64,000 nt of DNA, from positions 186,001 through 250,000 of the forward strand of contig JAUJYZ010000617.1 of NCBI GenBank assembly GCA_033675265.1, written 5' to 3'. A model generated the notes under the pieces. The model was not told the origin of the DNA. It searched no databases and saw only the letters and a program-made list of their open reading frames with translations. The stretch comes from Actinostola sp. cb2023 (lineage: Eukaryota > Cnidaria > Anthozoa > Actiniaria > Actinostolidae). The translations under genes were made by a program, and so were the position numbers. Each line of letters opens with the position of its first letter. Position 1 is the stretch's first letter. Positions 21,201-32,464 of the stretch are shown here, piece by piece.

Positions 21201-23600
21201 GAGGGTATGGAGTATAGTGTAGTGTGGAGGGTATGGAGTGCAGTGTAATGTGAAGAATATGGAGTGTAGTGTAATATGAAGAATGTGTAGTGTAATGTGG
21301 AGAGTATGGCATGGAGTGTGATGTAACGTTGATTGTCTTACAGAAAACTCCATTCACAGTGTTCACTTACACGTCTCGCAGTTCTTTCCTTCAAACAAAG
21401 TGACGCATGCGCACTTGTAGCCATTCACTTGATCTTCACACGAGCCTCCATTTGCACAAGGACTTGATACACATTCATTGATATCTGTGATATTACAGCA
21501 AACGACTGCTTAACCCATTGCACACGTTATTCCTTACGACCTAACAGCATACTGCATACATACTTAAAAGGTTCACTTACTGATTTCACAGTTCTTTCCT
21601 TCAAACCCAGTGACGCATGCGCACTTGTAGCCATTCACTTGATCTTTACACGAGCCTCCATTTGCACAAGGACTTGAAACACATTCATTGATATCTGTGA
21701 TATTACAGCAAACGACTGCTTAACCCATTGCACACGTTATTCCTTACGACCTAACAGCATACTGAATACATACTAAAGTGCCCATGAAATGAAAAAACAG
21801 ACCCCGTTTTTATATGCTACTACGATAGTTTAGTATTTGCTTGTTTACATGGCGTTAATAAAAAGTGAATTGAGCTACGGGAACATTTTTTATTTCGTGA
21901 GCGAAGTTGGGCATTTTGGGTTTCAAAGTGCGACAAAACACGCTCGGGCAAACTATAGAAATGTGACGTCAAAAGTTGTGCACAACAAAGGCATGCACAC
22001 CTCTTGACGTCACCGAGCCATTGTCAAGAGCCCAGTCTCCTGTCGCACATTTTGATTGAAAATTATAATTTTCGAACCGTGAAAAGAAAATGTTCGCACA
22101 CTCAAAATCGATGTTTAAATACGGCAAATGTTCAGAGAAAGACCAAACAACAATAATGTACAATAAAACAAGGATCAATATTTTCGTTTCATAGGTACTT
22201 TAATTAAAAGGTTCACTTACTGATTTCACAGCTTTCTCCAGTAAATCCAGGTTTACACTCGCATCGATGTGTATCGTCGACAAAGTTGACTCTGCACGTC
22301 ATGTTTTTAGAACTGCATTTGCAATTGTTCTGGAAGAGAGATGCAGGAAGAGTTAGGGCATGTGTGTGAACGATGGGATGTACTTAATTGTATGCATAAG
22401 TAGAGTGCAAGACAATTCACACTCATATATCACATCTCACCTGGTCGGTCACCTCACACATTAATACACCCCGGCATACTTTACCAACATACACCACAAC
22501 ATATAGACATATTATACCTCTGAACTCCTGTAGATAGCATTGGGTGTGTCCACTAGGTGTTCAGGGTGCACGATGTGATCCGAGTCACTGAGATTACACT
22601 AAAGCTTCTCACCCCACCCTACCACCATACACCACAACATATAGACATATTATACCTCTGAACTCCTGTAGATAGCATTGGGTGTGTCCACTAGGTGTTC
22701 AGGGTGCACGATGTGATCCGAGTCACTGAGATTACACTAAAGCTTCTCACCCCACCCTACCACCATACACCACAACATATAGACAGATTATACCTCTGCA
22801 CTCCTGTAGATAGCATTGGGTGTGTCCACTAGGTGTTCAGGGTGCATGATGTGGTCCGAGTCAATGAGATTACACTAAAGCTTCTCACCCCACCCCACCA
22901 CCATACACCACAACATATAGACATATTATACCTCTGCACTCCTGTAGATAGCATTGGGTGTGTCCACTAGGTGTTCAGGGTGCATGATGTGATCCGAGTC
23001 ACTGAGATTACACTAAAGCTTCTCACCCCACCCCACCACCATACACCACAACATACAGACATATATATACCTCTGCACTCCTGTAGATAGCATTGGGTGT
23101 GTCCACTAGGTGTTCAAGGTGCATGATGTGATCCGAGTCACTGAGATTACACTAAAGCTTCTCACCCCACCCCACCACCATACACAACAACATATAGACA
23201 TATTATACCTCTGCACTCCTGTAGATAGCATTGGGTGTGTCCACTAGGTGTTCAGGGTGCATGATGTGATCCGAGTCACTGAGATTACACTAAAGCTTCT
23301 CACCCCACCCCACCACCATACACAACAACATATAGACATATTATACCTCTGCACTCCTGTAGATAGCATTGGGTGTGTCCACTAGGTGTTCAGGGTGCAT
23401 GATGTGGTCCGAGTCACTGAGATTACAGATTCGCAGCCGTTCATCAAAGCTGTACGAGATACAGCGATCGTCCATGAAACACTTGGATTCACAGTGTCCG
23501 TCATTAGTTGCTGTCTCCGTTTTCAAGGTGTGGTTAACCAGGGCTTTACCTTCAAATGTCACCTTAAACACCATGCTTTTGCCACATTTGCTGTCGTTTG
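15296..23600 (-). CDS. Gene A: secreted PAN + three EGF + SOMP5-like domain protein (5' partial)
   Basis: Seven exons can be placed by GT/AG sites and matching phase: 23347-23600, 22221-22329, 21581-21694, 21371-21484, 19254-19293, 15879-16008 and 15296-15781. In order they encode a PAN/apple-like domain ([26 protein letters not shown]), a cysteine-rich EGF-like domain ([13 protein letters not shown]), two calcium-type EGF repeats ([10 protein letters not shown]), a short SCKDILTKT linker, a [11 protein letters not shown] segment and a C-terminal domain ending FGYIMIQ. The last three exons match genes C and D; the first two match gene B. About 416 residues are covered. The PAN exon needs an upstream exon ending in phase 1, as the signal-peptide exon of gene B does, but I could not find one between 23601 and 28598. 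The protein is presumably secreted; a skeletal or matrix role is only a name-based inference. Confidence 0.75.
16142..16185 (-). ncRNA. Degenerate hammerhead-like motif in the left Penelope terminus
   Basis: On the minus strand CTGATGA (16169-16175) is followed by a GGAC/GTCC hairpin and then GAAC where a hammerhead has GAAA. It is the partner of the better motif at 18831-18855. Penelope elements are known to carry hammerhead ribozymes in their terminal repeats. Here the core substitution makes activity unlikely. Confidence 0.35.
17320..17423. mobile_element. Small palindromic element inside the Penelope RT
   Basis: The arms (tgcgaatacagccgct, then ggcgctcgccacaggggtc) are inverted around 17369-17380 (ttatttgcggga). 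It interrupts the RT reading frame. A 26-bp piece of the same end (agcctgcgaatacagccgct) lies at 17663-17690, exactly where the RT palm is missing. Confidence 0.75.
17911..18187 (+). repeat. T-rich low-complexity array within the Penelope element
   Basis: It consists of irregular repeats of ttttttgctac and tttttgtcac. It is bracketed by two copies of a 35-bp Penelope phrase (gtaacttccttaggaa..., at 17872 and 18190), so it arose by insertion with a duplication of its target or by replication slippage. Confidence 0.7.
18826..18880 (+). ncRNA. Hammerhead-like motif in the right Penelope terminus
   Basis: CTGATGA (18831-18837), one extra T, a GGAC/GTCC hairpin (18839-18851) and GAAA (18852-18855) follow the hammerhead core order. 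The extra nucleotide before stem II and an unclear stem III are departures from the canonical fold. Penelope-linked hammerheads with reduced stem III are known. Confidence 0.45.
19430..21340. repeat. 31-bp minisatellite in an intron of gene A
   Basis: About 60 copies of a unit built from gtgtaatgtggagggtatgg and tatggagcata. Variants form higher-order blocks; one block at about 20790-20930 recurs at 21175-21310. Three units make 93 bp, so all minus-strand frames stay open and give spurious Tyr/His/Pro-rich ORFs of 400-680 codons. Confidence 0.95.
21361..21780 (-). repeat. 210-bp tandem duplication of an EGF exon with its flanking intron
   Basis: 21361-21570 and 21571-21780 are near-identical and each contains a complete 114-bp EGF exon with both splice sites. 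The exon is in the same phase at both ends, so duplication adds one EGF repeat without shifting the frame. A few changes separate them (for example VTLFEGKNC versus VTGFEGKNC). Confidence 0.9.
22505..23350 (-). repeat. 138-bp array of a truncated PAN exon plus splice donor
   Basis: Seven copies at a 138-bp spacing. The unit nearest 23350 is the true 3' end of the PAN exon. The other six repeat the last 81 exon bases (27 codons, from the Cys of CNLSDSDH to the GAG before the donor), the donor gtataa, and about 57 bp of intron. In each decoy the exon piece is preceded by ctttag, a possible acceptor, and begins and ends in phase 0. Confidence 0.9.
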
Positions 23601-23632
23601 CTAAACAAAAACCAAAATATGAAAATATTCAC

Positions 23633-23806
23633 TCCTTTCACATCACCCATAATACACTTCGTTTGCCCCCAAGTTTTGCATAAACTATTGTTTTCAATGT
23701 CTCTTGGGAAGACTGCATGTTCGCAAGAGAATTGAAAACAATAGTTTATGCAAAACTTGGGGGACAAACAAAGTGTATTATGGGTGATGTGAAAGTAGTG
23801 AATGAA
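23633..23806. mobile_element. Palindromic MITE next to an 8-bp microsatellite
   Basis: The left arm (tttcacatcacccataatac, gcccccaagttttgcataaa) is inverted at about 23725-23800. The right end runs into an uninterrupted gaaactat repeat (23803-23958, about 19 copies, one gcaactat variant). No ORF. Confidence 0.75.
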
Positions 23807-23958
23807 ACTATGAAACTATGAAACTATGAAACTATGAAACTATGAAACTATGAAACTATGCAACTATGAAACTATGAAACTATGAAACTATGAAACTATG
23901 AAACTATGAAACTATGAAACTATGAAACTATGAAACTATGAAACTATGAAACTATGAA
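23803..23958. repeat. 8-bp (gaaactat)n microsatellite
   Basis: About 19 nearly perfect copies, directly adjoining the palindromic element. Confidence 0.95.
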
Positions 23959-24112
23959 AATAAAGTTATTACAAACGATGGCGCGTTTGCCTAGTTGGTT
24001 ATAATCATATCCGTATCAAACAAGCGCGAATGGTTCGGTTTTTCCTTTCATAAAATTTTCATAGTTTTTGTCATTAAAAAGAAAAGCGATGTTTGAATGG
24101 GCTTGTGTTGTG

Positions 24113-24621
24113 TCACCTGTCACGTGACTTTTTCAAGTTTTCCGAAGACAAACGAAAATATCATAACTTGAAAGAGCATACTAAAATTAGTAAAAGTTGA
24201 AAATTTCAGAACAATCAAGCAAATAAGACAAAAGTTTAAGGCTTTCAAAATTGCCCGTTTTGACAAGGATTTGTATGGGTTTTTCGCTTGGAGGGCAAGC
24301 TGTGTTTGTTGCCTTCCATTGAACTGACGCTTCCTTCCAAAAAAGGCAAAGTAATAATAATAATAATAATAATAATAACGATTTATTAAACAGATCATGC
24401 ATGTTGAAAAATGGCTCTTCCCTGTTTAAATGCTATCTAAACTATCTAAACTATCTAAACTAAACTAAACAAAGTTTGAATGCCTGTAACTATTGTCCTA
24501 TTTATTTACTGACTTCCCTTCAAACTTTCCACTTTTACTAATTTTAGTATGCTCTTTCCAGTTATGGTATTATCGTTTTAATGTCTTGTTTGAAAATTGA
24601 AGTCACGTGCATGACAGGTGA
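24113..24621. mobile_element. Fuller copy of the palindromic element seen at 556-937
   Basis: Inverted ends are tcacctgtcacgtgact and agtcacgtgcatgacaggtga. The arms match 600-925. The centre has an (aat)n microsatellite (24352-24379) and a ctatctaaa repeat. The downstream flank to 25075 also matches the flank of the first copy. Confidence 0.7.
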
Positions 24622-25940
24622 TTTGAGCCCATTGGATTGAAATATTTCACTTACTGCATGCAGACTAACAATAAAGTTTATTATTATTATTATTTTTCGT
24701 TACTTTGGACATATGTCTCAGTTTGGATTTTTCAAAACGTAATAAAACATAGATATCAAGTTAGTTCAGGTTGTTAAAGTTACTCAGTCTGAGAGTGTGG
24801 TCTCTCGGTGGTGCCTGCTGATGATCAATTCTGTGAGTAGAGTAGAGCGCGGTTTGTCAGTTCGTTCTCTCCCTTGCTTCGAGGGTTTGAGTGTTGATGT
24901 AGAATACAGAATGTAGTATGAAGTAAGTGATATAAAACACTTGACACGTTTAAACTGACAAGTTTTCAGTATTTTATTTAATTTATTTTTATATCGAACT
25001 GTGGGGAATTCGGCTTTAATCACTGCTGTTTGTAGATTATACTTTCTTTCCGTGTTTGCAAGGTTATGTAATATAACAGGAGGGAGGGGATGACTCTATT
25101 GTTCTCGGATTAGCATTTCCATGCAATCATACCTACCAGTGTGACGTCACGGCTCGCTTGAACGAATTTCAATATCTGGTATTCTTGATGCCGACTATAA
25201 AATGCTCAATATTCTGTTCATATTTACATGTACAGTCTATATGTATATTATTTTATCTTCTAGAGGTATTATTGTGTAAGAATATTAATACCGAGGTAAA
25301 AGTAATGCAAGGATTAAGTGTTTTTTTCGGAGTTTTAGTCTTGACGGTTATCAAAATGGAGACAGAAATCTTTCGACCGGGTAAAGGTCTCGGCTTTCTA
25401 GAGAAGCTAAACTTAAGCAATGGTTACTTCAAAAAAGGAGGTTCTAGTTAGAAGGCAATAATCATGGACTGTATTGATTATGGTGGATGTACATGCTCTG
25501 GATCTTCGTATCATTCCCTCCAAAGTTGTTGTGTACAAAATTAAGCTAGGACACGATGGTGAGTTCTGTTCGCGAAACCATGTGAATTTGCTATTTTTAA
25601 GTTGAAATGTTAAAGGGTTTTCAGGAGGTTTTAGTTTCCAATAAAGTGTCAAAACAAACTTTAGTCATCCTTCTTTTCAGCTGTGGGTGTCGTTTCTTCG
25701 TACGAGGTGTTTTAAGCGAGTTATTTGACATTTCATGGTGGTGGGTTTCACGTCCATCGTGTAGGAAAATTTACACAAGGCATGCAACTTCGAGCCGTCC
25801 GAACGCTACCTCGGTCCATATTCTCGTCAAAATTCACCATTTTTTCAAGGCTTTCAAACATCTACTTCGGAGATGCGAAAGACCGATTATTAACCTATAT
25901 ACCCTAGCCAAATTTGAGGTCTAATCAGGCAAAATAAGAC
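24622..25940. other. Repeat flank, then unassigned sequence
   Basis: 24622-25075 repeats 940-1195. From 25076 to 25940 I see short open frames only, none with recognisable domains, splice-site support or a signal peptide fitting gene A. Confidence 0.4.
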
Positions 25941-27706
25941 AATAGAAATCTGAGCGAAATCAGCTGCTCTCCTGAGAAAAGAAAATGTCTGGTTTCCACA
26001 AATATCAGATTATTCTCTGAACTGGAGGTGAATAGCGGTAGAATAGATACCGAGACGCGAAGCGGCGAGGTAAATATTCCTACACCTGCTATTTGCCGAC
26101 AAGAGAATAATTGTTTTGGTGTATACCAATGAGTCAATCAAGGAACTAAGGCTGATTTAAGCCAAACATTATGGAGTATTTCACTGAAAAAGACAACAAT
26201 TCTGAAGAAAACAAACCGCCAGCCGCGCTCGATGGCGTGAATGGCCCCCGGGGGGGGGGGACTCCCTTATAAAAGGGGGTAGGGATGCTCGCCGGAAATT
26301 TTTGAAAATGACCCCTAAAAGGGACCGGAGTCTTGTCTTGATGGGCGTGGCAGCGAATATTTTTACCCCTAAAAGGGACCAATTTAAAAAGTCATTTTAA
26401 TAGTATAAAAGACACTAGCATCAAACGCCTTCCACTCTTACAAGTTTAAGAAAACGTTGTCATATAAATCTTTAAGCTATTTTTTAAGAACGTTTTTAAA
26501 TATCGCTGTTGATTGAATACCCTAAAAGGGACCGGAAAACTCTATTGGTGGTCATTTTTATTTCTGACACCCTAAGTGGGACCAAAACACGAAAAACAAC
26601 CCTAAAAGGGACGACGAGCATCCCCGCCACTTTGGTATCGGAGTCCCCCCAATGGCGTCAGTAGCGCGCACTCCAACTACAATTTCATTCAAAAACACAT
26701 CACAATCCTCAGCTTTCTTGACATTTTTATCATTGGCTATTTCATAAAAGCAATAGAAAACAAATTTCCGTGGTTTACTTGCGAAATAGATCACTTGGAA
26801 TGTTGGGAGAACACGAGAAAAGTTTGAAAATCACGAGCCGGCAGCTGCGCCATTTATTGCTGAATTGTTATCCAATCAGAGCGCGCGTTCTTAGGAGATA
26901 GATTGGCGAGTTGGTATATTGATGTTTATCCCACAGTATTTACTGTAGTTTGGTGGCTGTTACCGCTTTTCTACGTTTTACAAAATGCATTAAATGTCTT
27001 TGTCTAGTTGCTGTTTTGCCCCTCCCAAACAATGATCCTTAGCGTTATTTTTCATTCAAAGAAAAAAATATGTCCTTGCAATGTTTACAAAAGCTAGATA
27101 CAGGATAGCCTTGAAACGCTGTAGAATGAAGTCGGCGAAAATTAACAAAGAAATCCAAAACAAAGGGGGGGGGGGGGGGAAATAATAAATTTGACATATT
27201 TTTTGTTAAATTTTTAAACTGAAAACAAAATGAATTAAGAAGTAGCGAAGACGATAACAGAAAATATATTTTAGTTAAACTGACTTACCATATACTGAAG
27301 AAATACAAACGGCTTGAATAAAGATGCCAAAACAGCCAAACATGACCGAACAGAAAAAAGTCGACCATCATGAGAAACATCAGTTGGACTCTGAGAATTT
27401 CCAGCTCTGAGGTTAATTTAGCTCGGTGTAAAAACCTCACAACTGACGTAATTGCTTTTTTCTCACTTGAAAATTAGCGATACAGAAGTCTTACAGTGTT
27501 TGTATGTAACCTTACACCGAGGTCATGCCGTCCTCTGACTGAGAGTTTCACAGAAACTCACATGAGATCATTTGAGTGTTAATTGGCGAGCTCGCATGCT
27601 GGGCTTTGCATAATAAGTATTCAAAGGTTTCTGATGTTAGTTCTTAATCATTAATAACTGATTCATGAGATTATTTTTTAGCCAATCAGAGAACTTTATT
27701 TCGTCA
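25940..27706. repeat. Repeat A copy 2, with one internal insertion and no BEL or TIR elements
   Basis: 25940-25998 (tctgagcgaaatcagctgct) and 26927-27706 match copy 1. The intervening 928 bp are an extra insertion that contains a MITE C copy (about 26250-26650). The junctions gagaaacatcagttggactc and gctgggctttgcataataag are the uninterrupted targets of the insertions in copy 1. Confidence 0.8.
26250..26650. mobile_element. MITE family C, copy 2
   Basis: Inverted ends are ggggggactccc at the left and ggagtccccc at the right. Sub-terminal gggatgctcg and cgagcatcccc are also inverted. aatggc occurs on both outer sides and could be a target duplication. It lies inside the insertion that interrupts repeat A copy 2. 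Confidence 0.65.
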
Positions 27707-27710
27707 AATA

Positions 27711-27992
27711 GGCCCTTTGCAGTTTACAGTCACATGCCAATATATCGCTTGAATAACGAATGAACTGAGCCGAAGATCCCATGGGAACGGCTCTGCTGAC
27801 TGGCAAACAAACTTTGATCGAATTGAGACGTTGATTCAGAAAGATCGACAATCAACTGGAAGTTAAAAAATAGCATTTCAAACAGATTTCTTTACTGTCA
27901 CTACTGATATCATGTAAGATTCTTCAAATAAATAAAGTCAGATTTTTTTTGTCAGTCAGTACAACCACGTGATCGTAATCCTGCAAAGGGCC
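27711..27992. mobile_element. Mariner-like MITE, TA target site
   Basis: Ends are ggccctttgcag and ctgcaaagggcc. TA lies on both sides (27709-27710 and 27993-27994). It sits right at the end of repeat A copy 2. 282 bp, no ORF. Confidence 0.65.
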
Positions 27993-28598
27993 TATTACTA
28001 TGGTCCAGTTGCTCGCAATGACACACAGCGCGTTAGAAGTTTTTGTTTTAACTGTTTGTTTTTGTAAGAACATTTTTATACTCGCGAAAATGATTATCTA
28101 AGAATGTAAAATAATTAAAAATAATTAAAAAATGTTAAGTTATTTATGAAGTCTGTGTTCTCAAAACGGTCTTGTTGACTAAGACCCAATTTGTAATAAC
28201 AGTTCTCCTATTGAGATGTGTTCCTAGACAACACATCGACCCAAAAATGAAAACTAAAAGCCAAAGTAGCGTTCTGATCGTTTCAGAAGAGTTTTTTGAT
28301 TGTGCGCGGCCCGATTGAACTGAAAACAACATCCCAAAGGTAGCCCAATGATCAGTGGCGTAAATAAATACAGTAAATGTATGGACTTTCTCGTTCTGGT
28401 GTACTTTAATAAAAAATAAAAACATCATTTGCCTTTATGCGCCTCGTACTTGTTCCTTGTGTTGTCCTTCACCTCTGTTGGTATTTCTATCAATTTCAAG
28501 CGGAAAGGCCTAGTCGATGTGGGCTTCCTGTGTTTCAGTCTAATAAAACTATTAAAGCACGGATAAATAGAGTGTAGCTTACGCGGGCTTCCTGTGTT

Positions 28599-31500
28599 TC
28601 ATACATACAAAACATAAACCATCGCACAAGTCGTGCCATAGTTATCCCCTTCCAGCGTGTTCGTCAAATCCTGCCCAAACCAGATCCTGAATTCCTGGTT
28701 TTTCACAACTTTAAGAGGAGGTTCGAAGTCAGGAAAGAGTAGCACGGGGCTCATGTTCGTTTGCCCAGGAAGACTGTAGCTCATTAAGCCGAAAAGCATT
28801 TGAAAAACCGTTTTCTCGGGAGGTGGAGCAACAACAATATTACTGCTATTAGTAATGACGATCTCATTACTAGTCGATCCAAAAAGGGTGCAGCCCCAGT
28901 TCCCTTGGTTGTTTGGTCCCATGTAGGACACCCCCCCTGAGTCATGAACCAGTTTGAAGGCGCGGACGTTGCCAGGATGTTGGATGGTGAAAGTGCCAAA
29001 ACTGTCGTCTCTTGATCCTGTGCAAATTGGATCACTGCTTGGTGACATCCAGTCTGTTAAGTGCAATAAAATAGTAATTATGGACTAAGTTGTAAATAGT
29101 ACAAACATATAATGTGAATGGTGTAGAGCTAGGGGTGGGGGTTGGGGGGTTAGGGTGGGGGATGGGAGCGTATGACTTGAATGGTGTAGAGCTAGGGGTA
29201 GGGGATGGGAGCGTATGACTTGAATGGTGTAGAGCTAGGGGTGGGGGATGGGAGCATATGACTTGAATGGTGTAGAGCTAGGGGTGGGGGATGGGAACAT
29301 ATGACTTGAATCGGTGTAGAGCTAGGGGTGGGGGATGGTAGCATATGACTTGAATGGTGTCAGCTAGGGGTGGGGAATGGGAGCGTATGACTTGAATGAT
29401 GTAGAGCTAGGGGTGGGGGATGGTAGCATATGACTTGAATGGTGTAGAGCTAGGGGTGGGGGATGGTAGCATATGACTTGAATGGTGTAGAGCTAGGGGT
29501 GGGGGATGGTAGCATATGACTTGAATGGTGTAGAGCTAGGGGGGGGGGATGGTAGCATATGACTTGAATGTACGTGAATGGTGTAGAGCTAGGGGTGGGG
29601 GATGGTAGCATATGACTTGAATGGTGTAGAGCTAGGGGTGGGGATGGTAGCATATGACTTGAATGTACGTGAATGGTGAATGGTGTAGAGCTAGGGGTGG
29701 GGGATGGTAGCATATGACTTGAATGGTGTAGAGCTAGGGGTGGGATGGTAGCATATGACTTGAATGGTGTCAGCTAGGGGTGGGGGATGGTAGCATATGA
29801 CTTGAATGGTGTAGAGCTAGGGGTGGGGGATGGTAGCATATGACTTGAATGGTGTAGAGTAGAGGTGGGGGTGGAGGGGGGGGGATGGGAGCGTATGACT
29901 TGAATGGTGTAGAGCTAGGGGTGGGGGATGGGAGCATATGACTTGAATGGTGTAGAGCTAGGGGTGGGGGATGGTAGCATATGACTTGAATGGTGTAGAG
30001 CTAGGGATGGGGACTGGGACTGAGAATTTGACCGGCACTCGTTCCAGGGCGCTTGTGCATTTCACATAATTATTTTCTACAATAGTTATACAACATACTT
30101 GCAAAAATGGAGCAGTTTTGTCCAGAAAAACCATCCAAACACGAACAATTGTAACCGCTGACCAGATCCAAGCATGTGGCATTGTTTAGACAAGGGTTTT
30201 GTAGACAATCATCGATATCTGTAACCAAGACAACGTTGACAACACTGAGTTTCTTGATGAATGAAACGACAAGAAAAAGAATTCTAGAACATTCCGTACG
30301 TCCCATCAATCCTTGCGAGCTTCTCCTTTGCCTCCCCGCGTACTTTTCCCAGGAGTCTTTAGGATCCGCGCGTGTAAGCCACGCGCGTATTTTGCATTCG
30401 CGCGCGTAATAATGGAAATCTATAAATAAATGAACGACTTTATTTAACGAGGGTAGCACTTAACAGTTGTTATGGAAACTGTCGACACTGTGGCCCTCAA
30501 ACTATCACTCACACACACATCTACTCAGAAAGAGTAGTTTGATTTCAAATGCAACTGAATTAACTGGGACCTTGTCAATCACTGTACTCATATACAACAT
30601 ATCCATACATTGACAGGCGGTCAATCCTTCAAGGCTATTTCTTTATTACGTCAAGTGTTGCTTCACAACGGTATTTATAGTGCCGGACTTTTCATTGCAC
30701 GGCAAAGAATACAATTGTAAATGTTTTGAACTTATTGGCGTAAAGCCGTAGGCCAGAAATGAGGAGAATTGTTTATCAGTTCTTCAACTATAATTAAATC
30801 AAGAAATAAATTACAGTCTATTAAAAAAAAAATTCAAGTTTCAGATATCTAGGAATCGACGAAAAATATTTCAGTTTATTTTCCCGAAGTTGCTATCACT
30901 TACTTAACAAAGAAACAATTTTAGGTAATAAAATTATTATTATTGTTGTTGTTGTTGACTTACTATAAATTACACAGCTTTCTCCAGTAAATCCAGGTTT
31001 ACACTCGCATCGATGTGTGTCGTCAACAAAGTTGACTCTGCACGTCATGTTTTTAGAACTGCATTTGCAATTGTTCTGGAAAATAGAAATACAAAATCGA
31101 ACTTAGTATAAATATTTAATACTGACCCGTTTAGAGCTGAAAAACCTTCAAAAAGCCGACATAATAGCTGCTAGAGATTAAACTTAGTGGAAGCCGGAAG
31201 TAATAACTTAGGCCTAGTTCAAACGCCGTGCTAATCATGAGCCGTTCTCATCTTTTGAAGTAATTAAGAACGGCTCTTGGAAAGTACGGCGTTTGAGCTA
31301 GGCCTTACACTTGTTATTAAACTGTAACTCAATACTTAATTAGCAAGCCAATTTATCCTATTTACCTGTACCATTAGAAACGGTGTTTTTTTAGTTATCC
31401 TTTTTTAGATTTTTAATTTTGACTGAATAATTCAGACCTGTGCTCTATTGTATATAACGTTGAATCTTTTCACAAAGTGTTCTGGATGCATGACATGATC

Positions 31501-31846
31501 TGAGTCGCTCAGTTCACACGTGTAGGGTTCGTCATCGGCTTTGCTGGTGTGATAGTTGTAGGAAATGCAGCGAGAATCCATGAAACACTGCGCTCGGCAG
31601 TGCGAGTCACCAGTGGCGGGAATGGATTTAAAGATGTGATGTTTTAGCATTTTGCCTTCAACTTCATTCTTGAACATCATTTCTTTGCATCCTTCGACGT
31701 CTGGAAGTCAAGGAAAGTTATATTTTAAAGGTTCTGCGGTAGAATTAGAAGTCAAATTGAGCGGGCAGAATTTCGTTTTTACCTTGCTTGACAAGCCAAG
31801 AATACAGCAGTAAACGACAAACACACAGAGAGATCTTTGCCTTCAT
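28599..31846 (-). CDS. Gene B: secreted PAN + two EGF + unknown C-terminal domain
   Basis: Five exons join in frame: 31783-31846, 31438-31700, 30964-31075, 30099-30218 and 28599-29053, for 337 residues. Exon 1 gives a signal-peptide-like start (MKAKISLCVCRLLLYSW). Exon 2 is a PAN/apple domain (CFMDSRCISYNY; CELSDSDHVMHPEH). Exon 3 is an EGF-like domain nearly identical to that of gene A. Exon 4 is a calcium-type EGF (DIDDCLQNPCLNNATC...GYNCSCLDGF). Exon 5 encodes 150 residues I cannot assign (MGPNNQGNWGCTLFG; EFRIWFGQD). All junctions have GT/AG and consistent phase. A 43-bp minisatellite fills intron 4. Likely extracellular; partners unknown. Confidence 0.82.
29107..30015. repeat. 43-bp minisatellite in intron 4 of gene B
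   Basis: About 20 copies, the same unit as 14056-15150 (atgacttgaatggtgtagag, ctaggggtgggggatgg), with more irregular spacing and insertions (for example gtacgtgaatg). Confidence 0.93.
31211..31304. mobile_element. Tiny PIF/Harbinger-like MITE in an intron of gene B
   Basis: Ends are ggcctagttcaaacgccgt and acggcgtttgagctaggcc. Target duplication tta lies at 31208-31210 and 31305-31307. An inner gagccgttct/agaacggctc inverted pair is also present. 94 bp. Confidence 0.75.
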
Positions 31847-32189
31847 GATAATCAACACACACAAAAAAACAGATACTGACGCGTTTGCTACAGGCAGTAC
31901 AACGAAGCGTATACTTAAGCACCATATAGTTCGGCATTAAACTCATTCAATTCACTGCTCTTATAACATTTCTCAGCTGATGAGTTTCTTGACATACTTG
32001 AGTAATTTCCATATGACAGACAGTCCATTTATCAAAGTATACTTTTAGGTGTTTTTAGCCAAGAGTTCGGTCTTGAAATGAAATTATATTAGTATTGAGA
32101 AATGTACGAATCGGAGACAATTGACAAATTAGCAGGAACTTTCTTTTATTATTTGATTACTTTTACTTTTAATGATTGTGGTGCACATA

Positions 32190-32215
32190 AAAGTAATAAA
32201 TTATTATTATTATTA

Positions 32216-32262
<47 letters not shown>

Positions 32263-32308
32263 CATTATTGTTATTATTATTATTATTATCATTATTGTTA
32301 TTATTTAT
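32190..32308. repeat. (tta)n microsatellite
   Basis: About 39 tta triplets, with a few tca or ttg interruptions, upstream of gene B. Confidence 0.95.
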
Positions 32309-32464
32309 AGCCGGAGTGCACCATCTATCAGTGAGAAAGTAAGCCATCAAGCGACAGGGGTTAACTGTGAAGTTTTAAACTTTACGAATCATTGTTGAAC
32401 GGTTTCATAATGAAACGCTAAACGTTGAGTTTAATCCACAACAACTAATTGATCCCAATCAGTG

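Noticed and set aside
19315..21366. Long minus-strand frames rich in Tyr/His/Pro (up to 683 codons)
   Set aside because: They follow from the 31-bp tandem repeat (three units are 93 bp, so every frame stays open). No start context, splice sites or domain; neighbouring exons of gene A skip this stretch.
23978..24045. tRNA-derived SINE next to the gaaactat array
   Set aside because: tgcctagttggtta resembles an A-box, but the supposed B-box (atggttcggttt) is poor; too weak to list as a feature.
32102..32398. 98-codon frame with a run of Ile
   Set aside because: It is translation of the (tta)n microsatellite.
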